A DNA stretch of 64,000 nt from Ridgeia piscesae (Eukaryota > Annelida > Polychaeta > Sabellida > Siboglinidae): positions 37,501 through 101,500 of the forward strand of contig JAODUO010000566.1 in NCBI GenBank assembly GCA_025642075.2, given 5' to 3'. This document shows, piece after piece, positions 31,233 to 48,100 of this stretch; position 1 is the stretch's first letter; each line of letters begins with the position of its first letter. The notes under the pieces are model-generated. The model saw only the letters and a list, made by a program, of their open reading frames with translations, made no database searches and was not told where the DNA came from. Made by a program: the position numbers and the translations under genes.

Positions 31233-34100
31233 GAGGCTATTACATTTACATCCTCACGCTGTCATCCATATTTATAGTGCTGATCTCGTCGAACATGTCC
31301 TTAATTATTCCGAGCCATATAGTGGCAGATATATCTATTTACACTTGGCCTGACATGATATTCCACGCAAACAATGTGTAGGCCTAAGCGGTGAATCACG
31401 TAATTTAAGCCCTATACTTCGTCCAAGTCGTTGCCACTGTCAGTGACGTACAACCTCAAAGAGCAGTTCAATGAAAATAAATAGTAATTATTAATTATGT
31501 TATTACTCGTTCGGTCAGCGGCGACGGTCAGTTGAAGGGCTGTTCAATCAAAGCGACCGTTTTGGCGTATGCCGTCCACGCAAGCCAGGGCAGTTTGCCA
31601 TCTAGGCCTATTATAGCCTTACGCTGATCCCCTATGCCAGAAAGCGCAAATATCCGCCCCGATTTGATGGCGGCTAACACAATTCTGGGAAACCCAGTAT
31701 AATGACCCCTGCATTCGCTCAATCGCAGAAGCTGAACGGTTTTGTGTATTCGATTATTTGCTCTTACATCCCAGACACTGCATGCGAATGATGCCACACA
31801 GACAACGCGTGGCAGAAATCACCAAAAATATCATTGGTTGAGCTTATTATTCAGAGTTTCGCAAAAGGATCGGTCAGGGTGCTGCCACCTGGTATTGACG
31901 TAATCAACACCTGCTATCAACCCCAGCGAACAAGGATGACGCATGTTGTTGATCCCGAAACACCTAAACAAAAAAGTGGTCGTAATTGCAGGGTGGATAC
32001 ATCCAACAACACGCAGACCTACCACATGATACGGTTACCCGTATCCGATACAGATTCTTTCCGGTTTTGTAAGCAAGGACAAATTTCTTTACGAATTATC
32101 TTACATAGATTGCTACAGATTCTTACAGAATTTTAGGTCAAAAATACATACTGACATCCCGAAATGTGGCATGTCTGAACAGGTGGATTGATCGGCCAGT
32201 TCGTATGTAAGAAACACTTTATTGTTCATGTTCTTAATACGGCTAAGACACACTTTTGGCAAAAACTATCAACAGATTGGTGAGCCGTGCTCGTGTGCTC
32301 ATGTAATATTTATTTTGATGCACTCAACAATCTATCTCAGCTTCGAGATAACGACGAACTGTAGTATTTTGTCGCAGTCACGAATGCAGCGCAACAGCTG
32401 AACGGTAGCGGTACACTCGCTGTTATGTGTAGTGCCTTCCAAATGAATTACTTACTGTATTGAACGACCAAAATAGGTACGCATACTGTGGAAAACAACG
32501 AAACATTTAAAGCATCTAAAACGGAAATCTTTGTTGTTTTTCTAATGATAATGATAATTTCTAGTAATAATTACAGTGTCCCAGTAGGCCTATAACATTA
32601 TAGGGGTATAATGACGGGCTGCGAAACAAGGTGCGCATGAGTCCAAGCACGGTAGCGCCCCTCTTCGGAATTTTCTATGTTCGCGGAAGCTGACAAAAAT
32701 CTCATTGGCAACACAAATATAAAATATATGATTTTTTGAATGTATGAACTTGCACGCAGTTAGCACTCCATCTAGTATACATGCCTAATTAAATAATATT
32801 ATAAAAATACTACAACTGATAGAAAATAATCGTTCAGAGCATACGCGTGTTCTGTAATTAAACATGTAGCTATACACGAATACATAGTATTACATACACT
32901 ATATCAGATAACCCTTTATATCAGATAAAAATCAGAACAGCTATACTGGAGTAAACACTGGGTCGTCACGCTCCACCAATTATGATCTACTAAGTCGTTC
33001 AACCGTAACTATCTCAATGTATCTGCATTACTTGCTGACACATAAACATGTTATCATATTTCGTTTGTAGAAATATAACACATAAACATATTATGCAACT
33101 AAACTTATTTTTTTCTGATCTGGTGAATAGTTTTAATTAATAACAACACTTGTCAAAGCAAGACACTGTTTTTCCTTCGATAGCACCTTTCATGTTACAT
33201 GCTCTCAACCATAATGCAGTTCGCTCACGTACGCGCGCGCATGGACGGACGGCTGGACAGTCGTATCACACATATACGCACGCACGCACGCACAATATAG
33301 GGCCTACTATATCCTTGATAACAATTAGTTTTCTTTTCGCACGCGCGCACCTAAGCACACAATAGGGTATATAGTAATAGTTAGTCTTCCTTTTCTCCCC
33401 AAATACCATGTTGACCTCATTATATGCCGAAGGTTGTAACATATAATAGAAGGAATAACAATATTAGAGACATTAAAACAATTTAAAATTAATTATAAGG
33501 TTAATTTTCGTTATGTGATTGGGAATCTTTTATATGAGGAAAGCATTATCTCAATGGGAAGATGATTCCAGTTACTATTTTCTGTGTAAATATTATATTA
33601 CTTTATTTATGATTCGGTTCTGGAGCAAAGTTGAAAAATATACACAGAATCAGATGTGCATGTCTGGAGAAACGAATTATTGGAGACAAGACCTGGTATA
33701 GATTCATATAATGCCATATTGCTAACCATTTTATACATTACATTTAGTCTGTAAACAACGTTTTCTTGTGTTACAATTTAATTTCAAATTCGTGGAACAT
33801 GTCAGAAACACAGTCACCCATTGCAAACATCATCGCAAGCCGGGGTCGTAGCTAATCTACTACCCCCGTCTACCTGGTCTCCGAAAAGCTGTCCATTCAT
33901 CACGTCCTAAACATTGCATGCAACACAGGTAGCGTGTGGTTGATACCGTCTTCACTTGGGCCGAAGTGTGTCGCAACAAGCCACATAAGATTTACGACTG
34001 AGCGCAATGTCCTCTCTCCCCATATTATAATTTGACTACCCACTGAAAATTCATGCGGAAGCTCTTATTGCAACGCCGCCGCGTATCGTCGGTAACATAC
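31233..34100. other. Intergenic between TPI and SPSB, no gene recognised
   Basis: No domain-bearing frame. Scattered short CACG/GCGC runs at 33225-33350. A minus-strand 89-codon frame (31797-31528) has no recognisable similarity and I do not call it a gene. Confidence 0.3.
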
Positions 34101-34137
34101 GGTAATGCGGAGGGCATCCACTTTATTTCGCGGAACC

Positions 34138-34361
34138 TGACGTCACCAAGCCCACGCGCAGCTAGTGTCACGTGATATATCCAATTTTGACGCCATATTG
34201 ATAATATTGTTTTGGTGTGAGAGCGGAGGCTGCTTTGTTTTGCCACACATTTTATATGGTATTTCCACTCATTATGTGTGCAATGGAAGTAAACGAAATG
34301 CACGATTCTTAACCCAAGTATCAGAGGCATCCGGAGGTGATTTAGGGTGATTTTGTAAGGT
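34138..34361 (+). promoter_or_regulatory. Probable SPSB promoter and non-coding first exon
   Basis: A full CRE palindrome TGACGTCA (34138-34145), an E-box TCACGTGA (34168-34175) and a YY1-like CGCCATATTG (34190-34199) cluster within 65 bp. They are followed by ~160 bp ending in AAG then GTAAGTAGGG, a near-ideal splice donor at ~34361. No other plus-strand gene lies between here and the SPSB coding exon, whose 5' border is a splice acceptor (TTGCAG at 42797), so this is the likely leader exon, with an 8.4 kb intron. The link is inferred. Confidence 0.5.
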
Positions 34362-36565
34362 AAGTAGGGTGATACAGCCGGCCAGAAGTAGCACACGAAT
34401 CATTCACATGTCATGAACGTGAACGGTTTGACAACGACAGCACGTTGAACTCAAATTTATCTGTACCATTCCCACTAGTATTACGTGTAGGTATACCGAC
34501 TGATATATTTATACACTTTGATGAATAGTTGTTTGTTGGATGACGTAACGTAGGATTCAATGACCTAGTAATTCAGTGATTCAGACGAAAATTATGGTAG
34601 TAACGCGGCCTTTTTGGTTATGTCACTCGTTCAGTCGTTGTCTGCGAACGCCAGATGACGTCTAGATCCACATCAGGAGTTTTCAGTCAACTGACTTTAC
34701 CATAAAGGGACGTGCTACTGTTATGCATGTTTGTGTGAATAATATAGCAATTCACAACGTATTAATAGGGTTTGTTCCAACCCCAAAATGCGATGGCGAT
34801 CTAGGGAGAACAATAGCCTTTGTCCAAATATTGACATATCATATGTCCAGTAAACTATAAATACATGGTGTGTTATCACCTGGTGCCCTTTGCAACTAAA
34901 GCGGTCAGCCTTATATGCCTACAAGCATTTGATTAATCTAAATTATGGCTAGACTTTGACCAGTATGTAGGCTTTTATCTTGAGAAGATATAACAGATGA
35001 CTAATACCCTTGGAAGCACTGGTTGGACCGATAGGCATAGTAGCTAGTACTGGTACAGATTACATGTAACATTGTCACTACCAGTTGTTCTGTAGTACAG
35101 TCTGTAGACATGCTTTTGTCATTAGGATATTTCTTTGACAGTCTTGTTTTGAGTTATAATTCCATTATCAGTGTCTTGAAAAGTAATTTAAATAACATTG
35201 ACATTTTTCAACACAGAAAGCCCCAGAGCTGCATATTTATCCCTAAAACTCTGACTCTTAGAGTACTGTCTAATTTATATAATGTTTAATGTGATATTGA
35301 CTGTTTATACATATCTGCATGTGATATTTATAAAAGTATACATTATAGTTACATTGTCCTATGTATCATAATATAAATATAGTCCACTTTGTTTAAATCA
35401 AATCTAAAACTTACTACCTATAGTATAACCTTGGGAATCTGAGCTCAGATGTTCAGCATTCAAATCATTATTTAAAATCATTATTTAAAAGCATAATCAT
35501 GGATGGAGACACACAAGAGTCGTTGATCATTGGAACAAAATTTATAAATTTTCGTGTGTTTGACACTGGTAAAATTTTTAATGAATTGTTAGATGTATCA
35601 GCAGCTAACAATTCAACAATGTTAATGGATTAATTTTTACACGTGTACAAATCTGGCTAGTTGACTGGTGGAGACACAGAGAACAATAGCCTTTGTCCAG
35701 TCAGATATTGACACATGTCCATTGTCCAGTATTGCCTGACATGCTGTCAGCCTGTCGCCAGCTTTCATTGACAGCTGCAATAGTCAACCTTGTGGCTTGT
35801 GCATGAGCATTTAATTAATCTAGATTGTAGTCATCATGCAGACTTTGATCAGCATGGGGTCTTTTATCATGAAACAAATGATTACTAAGACTTTCCATGG
35901 TACTTCGGTAGCACATATTTTTTTCTGATTACACCATATCAACTGTGTCAGCCAAGTGGCACTCTTTTTCTGTCTTTGATTGATACAATTCGGCTAGATT
36001 TTTTTAAAAATACATCATCGAGTTTTTAGTAACTCTGTCATAAGCCCATTACCAAAATGAAATCAAATGTTTTGTTAAGTTACTGATGTAGTTTAGACTA
36101 CATTGTTGTCTAACCATACTGTGTGAGTCATGGATCCATGGGCTAGTTGGCAGTTATAGTCAGTCTAGCTGGATCAAGGCCTAATGACCTAAAACGTGTG
36201 TTAATGATGTGTTATGTAATTAATGTATGCATAACCTAACGAGAATACTACATACTGTGTACAGTCGTTGGACTGTAGATGCTCCACTATTAAAATACCA
36301 AACAAGTACTCAACATGAGTAGGCCAATAGCTTATAAAATGTATAGAATTTAATGACACACATATAGCCAGTGCTCATTGCTGACTAGATTGCCAGTGTT
36401 ACATAATTTAAGGCTTCTATCCTGTTTCTCTGAAACTCTCAATATACGTAAAAACTGTAAATATATGGCACAGTACCAATCTTTTTTTATTGCTTTTTAG
36501 AAAAACCCTTTACACTAAAATAGTCCTTGGCAGTCCTGTCAAACACCACCTTGACTTCTCTGCAT
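34362..36565. other. Probable SPSB intron 1, 5' part
   Basis: AT-rich, non-coding. I see no recognisable element in this part. Confidence 0.3.
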
Positions 36566-36862
36566 AGCTTTATGCAGAGACCCATCCACCTGTCATTTGG
36601 ACAGGTAAAAACCAATGTAAACAGGTAGAAATGTGGTGGACGGGTAAACAATGAAGGAGCAAAAAAAGATCTTCCAAAACCATAGCTATTGTTAGAACTT
36701 TATGCCTTGAAAGTGAGTGTAAATGGTCTCACATGTGTGTTTGTAGTCCATTTCGGGTCATCAGACACATTTAAAAGTTTGTAACCTGGCTTAACAGTTA
36801 ACATCCATGTGTCCACCAAAACATGTGTGACTGGCAATAATGTTATCCTGCATAGAACCCTG
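36566..36862 (+). mobile_element. MITE-like element, GCTTTATGCAG family, copy D
   Basis: It starts AGCTTTATGCAGAGACCC and ends TTATCCTGCATAGAACCCTG. It holds GGACGGGTAAA, CATGTGTCCACCAAAA and GTGTGACTGGCAA. It is one of the longer, better-preserved copies. Confidence 0.9.
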
Positions 36863-38344
36863 CGTCTCTGTTAAAACGAAAATTAAAATATTTTAAGTGA
36901 TTCTGTAATAATAAAATATATATACACGTGTAGTAACATTTTAAGTACTGTGGTTCTACATACTAATTTTATGGTGCACATGTACTATATAGGTTACCAT
37001 CAATTTGGGTACTACTGTTTTAAGTTTGAGAAAGAGGGACTGATAGCGAGCCTCTGATGGGCTTGTGCGCAGGCACTACTCGCTAACTGTAAACAAGCGT
37101 GCTTGATAATTTCAGTAAACAGTTAGCATGATACATCTTTGACAACAAGCATGGCTTGGGAGTTTGTTTTGAAAGCATCAAAATATGGAAAAATAGAAGC
37201 AAAATGGACGATTTTGGAATGGCAACATACACAATCATGTGCTTACGTGACTGCGAACTTAAATGTGTTTTTCTCCGTTTGAAACTTTCTAGCCCAGGCA
37301 TGTTTGGTGTTTAATAACTTTGGGTGTGTGAGCTAGGTCCATGATTTTACACTGTTGGAAAGCTTAATATATCTTATTTCCAATGGTGTGACTAACTCAA
37401 TTTTTTGACATACGACTCATTTAATTAGATCACGTCACATATTTACATTACAATATTTTCTAGGTCATTATTTAGGTACAAGCTCTTTGGTGTTTTTTTG
37501 GTACATCGTCCATGCTATTGACTGTGCTGTAAATGTTCTTGTTGTTCATGGACTAGCTCACACTAGGGGACTTGCTCTGTTCGCAGAGATAATCTGAAAG
37601 GCATAGGATAGCATCAATCACCATTTATGTTAACATTTCGAGCCAATTCTTATTTGATTGATCATCAAAAATGCTCATTCACATTTGTATGCAAAGGTTT
37701 TTTAATGGTGTAACCATTTCAGTACTACAGCTCTTGATTGATTGATTGGTTTTATTTAATATAAAATGTAAAACATTGTACAGATATACATAAAATATAA
37801 ATACAAAGTACATTAAATATAAGGATGACACAAAAAAGTGCAAGCACTTATTTCCATTGTGGTCTCTATGCTGTGATCACTGAATACTGTATTCCTGGTG
37901 ACTTGAAATTGAATACATTGTTTCAAATCAAAATTTCAGCAGCAACAATGCATTTTACCTATAGCAAGATTAGCAATGTTCAGCGTATACTCGACAAGGA
38001 ATGCAGTTACACTTAGGATATATATTATTTCATTTTCATGATATAAAGATTCTGTAGTGTATTCATCAAAACCTGTCTTCAATTAAGTGTGGTCAGTAGT
38101 CAGCACAGCCAGGAAGTGCGAAACAGGAAGAACAGTTAGTGTCATTGTACCCTGGCCTTGTTAGACAATAATAGAATTGAAGGAGTGTTTTAATTTAATA
38201 ATAACACCATGACGTAGAGGCACCAACTGTACTTTGCTGCACCATCCTGTTACTGGCACCAGTCGACTGCGGTGGGGGGGGGGTTACTTTCACCAGAGGG
38301 TCATCTAGGAATGGGGGTGAGTTAACTAGCAGAGGGTGGTATAG

Positions 38345-38860
38345 AGCCACTGACACCAGGAGACAGAAGTGTGGTTACTGGCACTAGGGAACAAGAGTGG
38401 TAAGTACTACTGACTGTGATACCAGGGGACAGAAGTGGGGTTACTAGGTGACAAGAGTGGTACTACTGACTGTGATACCAGGGGACAGAAGTGGGGTTAC
38501 TAGGGGACAAGAGTGGTACTACTGACTGTGATACCAGTGCACAGAAGTGGGGTTACTAGGGGACAAGAGTGGTACTACTGACTGTGATACCAGTGCACAG
38601 AAGTGGGGTTACTGGCACTAGGGGACAAGAGTGGTACTACTGACTGTGACACCAGGGCACAGAAGTGGGGTTACTGGCACTAGGGGACAAGAGTGGTACT
38701 ACTGACTGTGACACCAGGGCACAGAAGTGGGGTTACTGGCACTAGGGGACAAGAGTGGTACTACTGACTGTGATACCAGGGCACAGAAGTGGGGTTACTG
38801 GCACTAAGGGACAAGAGTGGTACTACTTACTGTGATACCAGGGCACAGAAGTGGGACTGA
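38345..38860 (+). repeat. 56/62-bp minisatellite (~8-9 units)
   Basis: Units read GTACTACTGACTGTGA, then ACCAGGGCACAGAAGTGGGG, then TTACTGGCACTAGGGGACAA. Shorter 56-bp units lack the GGCACT segment. It is preceded by an 11-bp G-run at about 38273-38283. It lies in the probable SPSB intron 1. Confidence 0.95.
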
Positions 38861-39451
38861 CATGCTAAACCTACTCTCTCAGCATATGCAGATATAAATT
38901 TTGTGCTGTACATTTACAGCCGATACGGTTTCGTATTTGCTATAATTAATGTTCTTCATGACTGAATTTCACTGAAATAACACAAAGGAATACAGTGCCC
39001 ACCAATTTGCATTTAAAAGAAGCCCAAAACAGTGTTTGTTGTTTGAATGTTGCACCCACGAATTGTTAAAATGTAAATAAAAGAGTACATTTTAAAATAA
39101 ACATTAGCGCACATGTTGTCCCAACCTGGAAATAGTTCTCTGGAGTTGGCTGCTGGAAGTAGCTTTGAAGTTGGCTGGTTCTCACACACCTGACCACAAC
39201 ATGGAAGCAGTACAACAGATTTAAGTGAACTTCGGGCTAATAATTACCATGACAGTATTTCTGCTATTGGAGCAGACCATTTATAAGTATACCCAAATAG
39301 TGAGGTATTTTGTCTTAGAATATTGCCTCTGTCTCTGGTGTGATTGGAAAAGTGGAACTACTAAGACATTCACACAGTGGTTGTGTCTTGCAAAGATTTT
39401 GGTAGTCAAGCATGAACTCAGTCTTGATACAGAGGTTTGGCTTATCTTAAC

Positions 39452-39559
39452 AGTTAATAATAAGTTACACATGCCTAGATCGCCAGCAGTTAATAATAAG
39501 TTACACATGCCTAGATCGCCAGCAATTAATAATAGGTTACACATGCCTAGATTGCCAGC
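39452..39559 (+). repeat. 36-bp tandem repeat, three units
   Basis: Three head-to-tail units of AGTTAATAATAAGTTACACA followed by TGCCTAGATCGCCAGC. The third has three substitutions. The 36-bp period keeps frames open on both strands, which explains the spurious frames here. Confidence 0.95.
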
Positions 39560-42023
<2,464 letters not shown>

Positions 42024-42334
42024 GCCTTTATAGATCATGGATTTATAAATATCAGATAATACAAGCTTCCATATCCTTGCGTGCACACACACACACACAC
42101 AATTACATATATTATGTATGTCAGTGTGTGTGTATATACTATATATTTATATGTATATTATATATAAATAGATCCCTCCGAATAGATGCAACCGATAAAT
42201 AGATGCAGCCGATAAATTGACCAAAATGGCCTATTGTATGAACATTGCACATTATGTGCATATAGGATCTTGTTTTAATTTAGAACGGTAACATTTTCCC
42301 TTGTATGTACTAGATCGCTGACCAATCTAAGTAT

Positions 42335-42573
42335 AACTTTATGCAGAGACCCATCCACCCGTCATTTGGATGGGTACAACCCGACACAGACAGGTAGAAA
42401 TATCACTGGATGGGTGGTGGACGGGTAAAAATGGGTGTCACCCTTGTGTTTGTGGTTTATTTCAGGTCATGAAACACATGAAACTGGCTTGTAATTGTAT
42501 GTGTATGAGTTAATATCCATGTGTCCACCAAAAAAGTGTGTGACTGGCAAATATTTTATCATGCATAAATCTC
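42335..42573 (+). mobile_element. MITE-like element, GCTTTATGCAG family, copy E
   Basis: It starts AACTTTATGCAGAGACCC and ends TTATCATGCATAAATCTC. It includes GGACGGGTAAAAATGG and CATGTGTCCACCAAAA. It is more diverged at both termini than copy D. Confidence 0.85.
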
Positions 42574-42857
42574 TGAGTAAACTGTCGACCAAAGCTGTAT
42601 TGTATTGTAACTAAAAATATTACTGAAAGTTATTAATACAGCATTACTCATGTAATACTTACAATATAGTTTCTGATACTTGCAGATGTATTCCTTATAA
42701 TAGCTTAATTATTCATATGTAGTAACATTCCATTATTTAAATCCTGTGAACTTTGGTTTCGATCGTTCTGTAATCTGTATTGTTATTGCTGTTGCAGGCG
42801 AGAGTGAGAGGATCGTTGTGGGGGACATAGCAGCCCGCCAGGTCCGTTTGACGTCAG

Positions 42858-42919
42858 CGTGTGTCGTCAGTGACGTCTGACATCGCAGCGTGTGTCGTCA
42901 GTGACGTCTGACATCGCAG
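42858..42919 (+). repeat. 31-bp tandem duplication in the SPSB leader
   Basis: Two copies of CGTGTGTCGTCAGTGACGTC followed by TGACATCGCAG lie in the 5' UTR part of SPSB exon 2. Each ends in a CGCAG that could act as an alternative acceptor. Confidence 0.9.
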
Positions 42920-42990
42920 TGTGTGGCGCCGTGTTGGCAGCGCATGACGTGTGCCTCAGTGTGTGCAGTGAACACACAGCTCCCATGAAC

Positions 42991-45093
42991 ATGGGCCAGA
43001 AAGTGTCGGGTGGTGTAAAGACGATCGCTCGTGAGCCGACGTACAAGGCACTCAGTCGTGACCATGTGTTTAATCCAGACTTCCAGAAGCCGAGTCGACT
43101 CGACGCACTCCTCGACATGCCGGGCGCCAGCAAGGAGTCGCAGGTGCTGCACGCGTGGAACAACGAAGACCGCTCGCTGAACATATTCGTGAAGGAGGAC
43201 GACCTATTAACGTTTCACCGACACCCCGTCGCGCAGAGCACAGACTGCATCCGGGGGCGCGTAGGCTACACACGCGGCCTGCACGTATGGGAAGTACACT
43301 GGAGTACACGGCAACGGGGCACGCATGCCGTCGTCGGCGTAGCAACCAAAGATGCCCCGCTGCATTGTGTTGGCTATCAGTCACTAGTCGGCAGCTGCTC
43401 GGAGTCATGGGGCTGGGATCTCGGCCGCAACAAACTCTATCATGACACCAAAAACAACCCGGGCTCCTCGTATCCAAACGGGCTCGGCCCCGATGAGACA
43501 TTTGTCGTACCCGACTCATTTCTAGTCATATTGGACATGGACGAGGGCACACTGAGTTTTGTGGTGGATGGACAGTATTTAGGCGTAGCATTCCGGGGGA
43601 TGAAGGGGAAGAAACTCTACCCGATTGTTAGTGCCGTTTGGGGACATTGTGAAATCACCATGCAGTACATAGGAGGACTAGATCGTAAGTATACTTATAC
43701 TTCTCATTGTGTTCTGTATATACTTGCTATAGTTGTACGATCTTTTATTACTACTAACTAGTACATTAATTGAAACTTGTAATGTTACGGATATGAATGT
43801 TCAAAGTTTTTTCTGTTAATTGTGAAAAGTCCTGTTCTGTTTGGCTTCCAATTAAATAGATTGCTCATTAGAGGATGTCACTTTTCAAATACCACCCCTG
43901 GCTCCAATATTAACCCCATTTTGCCACGTCATTGTAAGATCTGCATTCTGTGGAAATTACAATTTTGCTATGAACTGTTTGCTGTGCTGTGGACTTCCTA
44001 TTGCTATTAACATTTGAAATTTTTAATTGTTTACATATAAATTGTGAGCGCATTGCATTGATTTGATCAACGTTTAGTTAGAGCTCGCCCAATATAAGAA
44101 CAAGTATTACTATTCTATAAAAATCCACCGAAGGGCAGTTAGATTCAAGCAGGTAGAAAGCTTAATTTCACACTGGCACATCTGCTGCTATGCTTCATAA
44201 AATTATATGTACTCCCCTAGATAATGAAAGTGATTTTAACTAGTAACTCCCATTCAGATGCGACTGAGTGTAGAATGGCCTAGAATAATGAAGTATTCAG
44301 TCCTGTTTGTCTTGGTTGCTAGCACCCAAAGTCTCTAAACCCCATCACAGTGGCACAGTGGCAGCTGTTTACCACTTGACTTTCTGATGTCTACCTCTTT
44401 CCTAGTATTCCTCATTTAAAGTGGGATATTTTTAGAGCACTATGAATCATCTAGCAGTCAATTGTTATTACGAATCATTATAATGCATTGTATCTCACTT
44501 CTGGTATTTCTAGTGTCTTTATTGATGTCAAACATTGTATTCCTATGAATCAGTAATTTATTGATGTCAAATACTGTATTCCTATGAATCAGTAATTTAT
44601 TGATGTCAAATAATGACATTATTTGACATCAGTAAGTATTTGACATAATTAAACTACTGACACATGTATTCCTATGTGTCAGTAGTTTAATTATGTCAAA
44701 TACTTACTGAGTTCCTATGAATCGGTGGAAGTATGTGTATTGATTCATTAAGGTAGATGCAGGTAAAAACTAAATGATATGTGCCTGCATTGTTGTGTAC
44801 ATCATCCAGTGTTACAATATATAGTTTTTTATTCTAATAATTCTCACATAAGTCACATTTATAATCTCATATTGAACATATCAACAATATTAGCTTAATT
44901 TTTATTTTAAAATCACAAATTCACAAATATTTATAATAATAACTTAAACAGTATTTGTTCTGAATCCACTTGAAATAAATTTATGTTCAAGGTTTGGCTC
45001 ATTACATAATCACGGCTCTTAAGTTAAACACTACACTAGCAAAGCATCAAAGGAACAGGATCAGTTTAAACATAATCAGTATATTGAAAAAAG

Positions 45094-45181
<88 letters not shown>

Positions 45182-48100
45182 CTGGCTTCACATGTTAATA
45201 GAAAGAGCCAAAGAGGTCAACATGTTATAAACAAAACATTGACGGCGTTAGACGAAGCTAGCATTATTTAAACTGTCTGTTAATAATTTATTGACAGCTA
45301 CTCATGTTTGTAGTTGCTGGCATAGTGTGAATAGCATAAATCGAGTCCCAGTATTGATTACCTGGTAGGCTGCTAGTGTTACTAGTAGCTGAAGTCTTAC
45401 CCCCATGCCTGTAAACAACAGAGCGCATACATAAGTGATACAATGTTGGCCAAGTTAATTGCTTGAACTGGTCACAGAGTTGACCTCATAAAACAGTTGA
45501 AGCAGTACTCACGTTTTGTTATAAATATTAAATGCAATTGATAATTTTTATGGAACATCTGGGTATTTGATTAATTCATGTTTCTGGCAATTTCTTTAAA
45601 AAAGTTGCTGTATTATTTTTGTAAATAGTTGGTCTACTTATACGAGCACAGTGTGCAATGTGCATGTGCATGTCAACAAGTGCTAGTTCTTTGGCCCAAT
45701 AATGTTAAGTCCCTTGTCTGCCTAAGTTTATTAACATCCCAGTACATGATTTTTTTTAAAGCCACACTTTGTTCACCTTATTTGACAAAGTTGACACAGT
45801 GTATACATTTATAGATTTTCACTGGCAGAATACTCAACTTTTTTAGGAGAGGATCGTTGTCTCTCACTCTGATCCACGGAACGATTCATCCCACTCTAAG
45901 TGTGGCTCCCTCTAGTCGTTAATTTGGAATCATCCGTAATGACCGTTAGGCTTCCAGCGATTGTACATTTTTATTCCATAATAATAATTATTAAGCTATC
46001 AGATTTCTAATGATTAGGTGAATCAGTTGTAATCCTTAGTTCTCGATAGCTCATCATGGTATGTAATATTAGTTGAAACCTCGTTACTTCTGCCTATCTG
46101 CCAATGTAGCTGCAATGTACAGTGGCTCAAAGTTCAAACTGATTATAACTGATTTCCATTTTTTATTTGCCACTCTACTATACAATTATGAAATCTGACC
46201 AGTTATTTTGCACCCAAGAGTAAATTGTATTGGAGGTAGTTGTTCAAACTCAACTCAACTGAACTAGTAAATATATAACCTACCATCTTGTATATAGCTC
46301 ATGACTCGGGTTTTATGATGAAAGTTCTACTGTAGGTGGATAATTATACCATGTATGTAAGATGACAAAGTACCAACACTAGTAACAGTTATTCATTCAG
46401 TGATTCACAGAGCAGTTTACGAGCATGGTCTGTCAGTCAGTGACTCATACTGCAGGTTCACAATGCACAGAGGCACTGCTTAGGTCCCAGTGACTGAACT
46501 GAACATTAGGACAATGACACTTGGTAGTGTCAATGACTACCGTCTGCCACTCATACATACGCCCATATAACAGTACTGATCACTGTGTTTATTTATGCTG
46601 TTTATCTAACACTATCCTGAGTCACACATCTGAACTAATTTGCAGTGACTAGGTGCAGTGTCTGACTTTGACGCCAGTCAGTGGCCTGTGCAAGGCACAA
46701 ATAAAGTGTCAGATTCTATTAGTATTTAGTGTGTAGTGCCCTGTGCGACAGCCATGCTGACTGATTCTTATGCCAGCTTATGGTTGTACAGTTTCTTCAA
46801 TTGATGTTCACAGTATATAGTAATCAGTTCGCATTCTGATGTAGATAAACAGTGATTGACCTATGTCTTTAGGCTCAGAGTACAAAATAAATACTTCTAA
46901 AACCAAAAGTATTGACCAAAATTATTTTAATAAGACGTTTTCATTGCACTAGCGTTTTCTAAAACAAACTACCCATCTTCAGCGGCCAATCGGTAGTCGA
47001 AAACTGGAACTTTTAGTCACAAGTCGGTAACAAATTAAGTAGGCTTACCATACATATTCACCGTTCTTGGCAAAGCACCACGTAGCTGGTATTGTTACAA
47101 TGTTAGATGTCTCGAATGTTGACAACGTACATGACTTTTGTGTGTACTTGTAATGGAACGGCCAGTTTGCCATGAAATATGGGCATTCACTGATGGTTCC
47201 TCCACACCAGAGCCTGCCTTGTATGGCCACTTTAGGTTTGCTGAAGGGTTGGCCATGTAAGCGAGGGACTACTGTACTAGTAAGTAGTAACCATGTGTGC
47301 ACAGATATCATTCAATACTACACAGTAGCAAAAGAAGGTGACAAACTAATGCTACCAAGTTATTTAAATAGTTAATTTGCTGATGGTTAGCTGAATATCA
47401 CACTAATCTGTACATCTTCAAAGTGGTGTTGTGTACGTAGTATTTAACATAAACGTGGCAAATGATTGAAAATGTATGTATCATTGGCACTAGCATAAAT
47501 AACTACAACTTTACAAAAAGTATCATGTCTTATGTCTGACAAGTGGATTAACTAATAAGAAATGGTATTACCCTGGTAATGATTAGCACGTAGTCAGTAA
47601 GTTACACGAGGGAAAATTTGTAACATGGATGTCCCTATCCACAGTACAACAACGCCTTTCTTATAAATATTGAATACCCTTGTTCTAAGTCCAAGCATAG
47701 CTTTATGCAGAGACCTGTCCACCCATCATTTGGCTGGGTAAAACTAAAACGCATTAGGGATGGATAGAAATAATATATAACTGGATGAGTGGTGGACAGG
47801 TAAAAAAATAAGGAGCAAAAAGCTCTTAAAAATCATAGATATTGTCAGTTATGTCTTGAAAATGGCTGTCACACGTGTGTTTGTAGTTTATTTCAGGTCA
47901 TAAAACACATCCAAGCTGGCTTGTACATTATGAGTTAACAAACACTTATCCACCAAAAATGTGTGACTGGCAAATTTGTTATCTTGCATAAACCCTGTGT
48001 CCAAGTCTAGAGTGCTATAGGTTTTGTGGTTAACTTGAGTTATGCATGCAGTTCTTAACTAGCATAAAAAATAACATTGTTTCATAAGTTTTAGGTTCAT

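Noticed and set aside
31528..31797. 89-codon minus-strand frame as a hypothetical gene
   Set aside because: No recognisable domain, no supporting splice or poly(A) context; length is within chance for this sequence.
42892..42990. N-terminal extension of SPSB upstream of MGQKV
   Set aside because: The extended frame has no ATG except one two codons upstream; the conserved family start is MGQKV at 42991.
43070..43519. 149-codon minus-strand frame
   Set aside because: Shadow of the GC-richer SPSB coding exon.
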